From Micromonospora kangleipakensis (GTDB lineage: Bacteria > Actinomycetota > Actinomycetes > Mycobacteriales > Micromonosporaceae): a stretch of DNA of 64,000 nucleotides. The notes beneath the pieces were generated by a model. The model had not been told where the DNA came from. It saw nothing but the letters and a program-made list of their open reading frames with translations, and searched no databases. The DNA lies in assembly GCF_004217615.1 (NCBI RefSeq), contig NZ_SHLD01000001.1, positions 3,596,001-3,660,000 of the forward strand, in the 5' to 3' direction. This document shows positions 63,146 through 64,000 of the stretch, one piece after another (within the stretch, counting starts at the first letter, position 1; each line of letters opens with the position of its first letter). A program made the translations under genes and the position numbers.

Positions 63146-63820
63146 TCAGATGGCTGCTGTCGGGTGGACGTAGACCCGCTTGGCGAGGGTGCCACCGTCC
63201 GCGTGACCGGCCCAGGCCGCCAGCACGACGTCGGGCACTCCGGCGCCGGCGAGGTAGGTCAGGCAGGCGTGCCGGGCGTCGTGCGGCTGGACCTTGCGTA
63301 CCGCGACCTTGGCCATCAGCTCGTACACCCGACGACGGAGCCAATCGGTACGTTGCGGCTGGCCGAGTTCATTGACCAGGACGTAGCCGCTATCGACGTA
63401 GACGTCACCCGCCTTCAGGCGCTCCTTCTTCTGCAGGGTGTGGAACGCCTTCAGCGCCTTCGCGACCGTCGCCGGCATCGGCAGGCCGCGTTTGCCGGCC
63501 GCCGACTTGGCCTCCTTTTCCTCGATCTCGCCGTCGACGAGCGTCCGGGTGTTTCCCCGGCCTTGATCGTGCCGGCCTCGAAGTCGACATCGGACCAGCG
63601 CAATCCACACACCTCGGCCGGCCGCAGGCCCATCAGCGACAGCAGGCAGGGGGCGTAGAGGCGCTCGCCCGTGATTCCCGTCAGGAATGCCTTCACCTCC
63701 TCCTGGGTCCAGGGTTTGCGCTCCGCCCGCGCCTCCGCGGCGGCCTTCGCGGCTGCCCTGGGGATGGTGACGAATGCGGCGACGTTGCGGACCACCAGTT
63801 GACGCCGAACCGCTCGCGGG
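63146..63820 (-). pseudogene. Tyrosine integrase, frameshifted and 5'-incomplete
   Basis: The sense begins near 63800 (VVRNVAAFVTIPRAAAKAAA, WTQEEVKAFLTGITGERLYA) with the first catalytic Arg in MGLRPAEVCGLRWSDVDFEA. One extra base near 63560 shifts the frame. The remainder is complete: VNELGQPQRTDWLRRRVYEL, QPHDARHACLTYLAGAGVPD (HxxR), WAGHADGGTLAKRVYVHPTA (His, Tyr). The N-terminal DNA-binding domain is not recognisable further upstream. Its end lies 154 bp from att copy 4. Confidence 0.7.
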
Positions 63821-64000
63821 GCTGCGCGGCGACCCCGCGGACCCGCAGCTCAAAACCGCTACCAATCGCCCACGCAGGGTGGCGCCGCTCGGCGCTGATT
63901 TGAGAATGCCCAACTGTCGCGTCCGGTTCAAGGTTGCGGATGATCAAGGCGCCGACCAGCGACTCGCAGGGTAGGTCCGGACGGCGCCGGGTGAGAGTGC

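Noticed and set aside
1..64000. CRISPR array
   Set aside because: No regularly spaced short repeats were seen; repeats in the window are IS ends, att cores and gene fragments.

Overview
High-GC actinobacterial DNA with frequent GTG starts, short-spaced GGAGG-type ribosome binding sites, an ECF42/DGPF pair, an IclR regulator and several actinobacterial insertion-sequence families. A filamentous actinomycete such as a member of Micromonosporaceae or a neighbouring family is my best guess. No rRNA or complete tRNA is present, so genus cannot be read from the window.

The window looks like an accessory region built up at a tRNA-Pro integration hotspot. Four copies of the 3' end of a tRNA-Pro gene lie in the same orientation at about 3.64, 53.17, 55.24 and 62.95 kb. 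Each is followed by its own hairpin terminator, and three are followed within about 160 bp by remains of a tyrosine integrase. The first two copies carry the same roughly 300-bp upstream sequence and bracket about 49.5 kb. The last two share an identical 44-bp core and bracket 7.7 kb.

Layout. 0-3.4 kb: chromosomal-type fragments cut up by IS elements (membrane protein, IS6 debris, a complete IS, a broken GntR gene, a gamma-glutamyl-GABA-hydrolase-type peptidase, a truncated lipoprotein). 3.6-27 kb: decayed integrase, IS copies, a 678-aa trypsin/alpha-beta-hydrolase fusion, an endonuclease/exonuclease/phosphatase protein, a lipoprotein/membrane-protein pair, IclR, a secreted beta-propeller protein, GNAT, ECF42 sigma factor with its DGPF partner, and hypothetical genes. 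27.3-49.2 kb: an almost undamaged catabolic island. 49.2-53 kb: IS debris around molybdenum-cofactor maturation genes (xdhC, frameshifted; mocA, 3'-truncated). 53-64 kb: integrase and endolysin remnants, an alpha/beta hydrolase cleanly split by an IS3 element, an IS5 element, several orphan hypothetical genes, and another damaged integrase.

The catabolic island is the main biology. A LacI repressor, an MFS carrier and a cytosolic binding-protein-like protein read leftward. A C-C hydrolase of the 2,6-dihydroxypseudooxynicotine hydrolase type, a hydroxyacid dehydrogenase, a degenerate M24 'pita-bread' enzyme and an aldehyde dehydrogenase read rightward. A second leftward operon encodes a VOC protein, a GntR regulator, a two-subunit molybdenum hydroxylase and a carboxymuconolactone-decarboxylase-like protein, mostly with 4-bp gene overlaps. 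A fused TPP-dependent E1 and its E2 follow, then a branched-chain-amino-acid-type ABC importer with a fused permease-ATPase. Five operator-like palindromes (consensus TGCAnnCGnTTGCA) sit at the promoters of the LacI-side genes and the importer, and a TTTGGATCCAAA palindrome sits between the GntR operon and E1. My reading is import of a substituted (probably nitrogen-containing) aromatic compound, ring hydroxylation, hydrolytic removal of an acyl side chain, and oxidation of the side chain and ring fragments through the aldehyde dehydrogenase and E1/E2. The substrate itself is inference.
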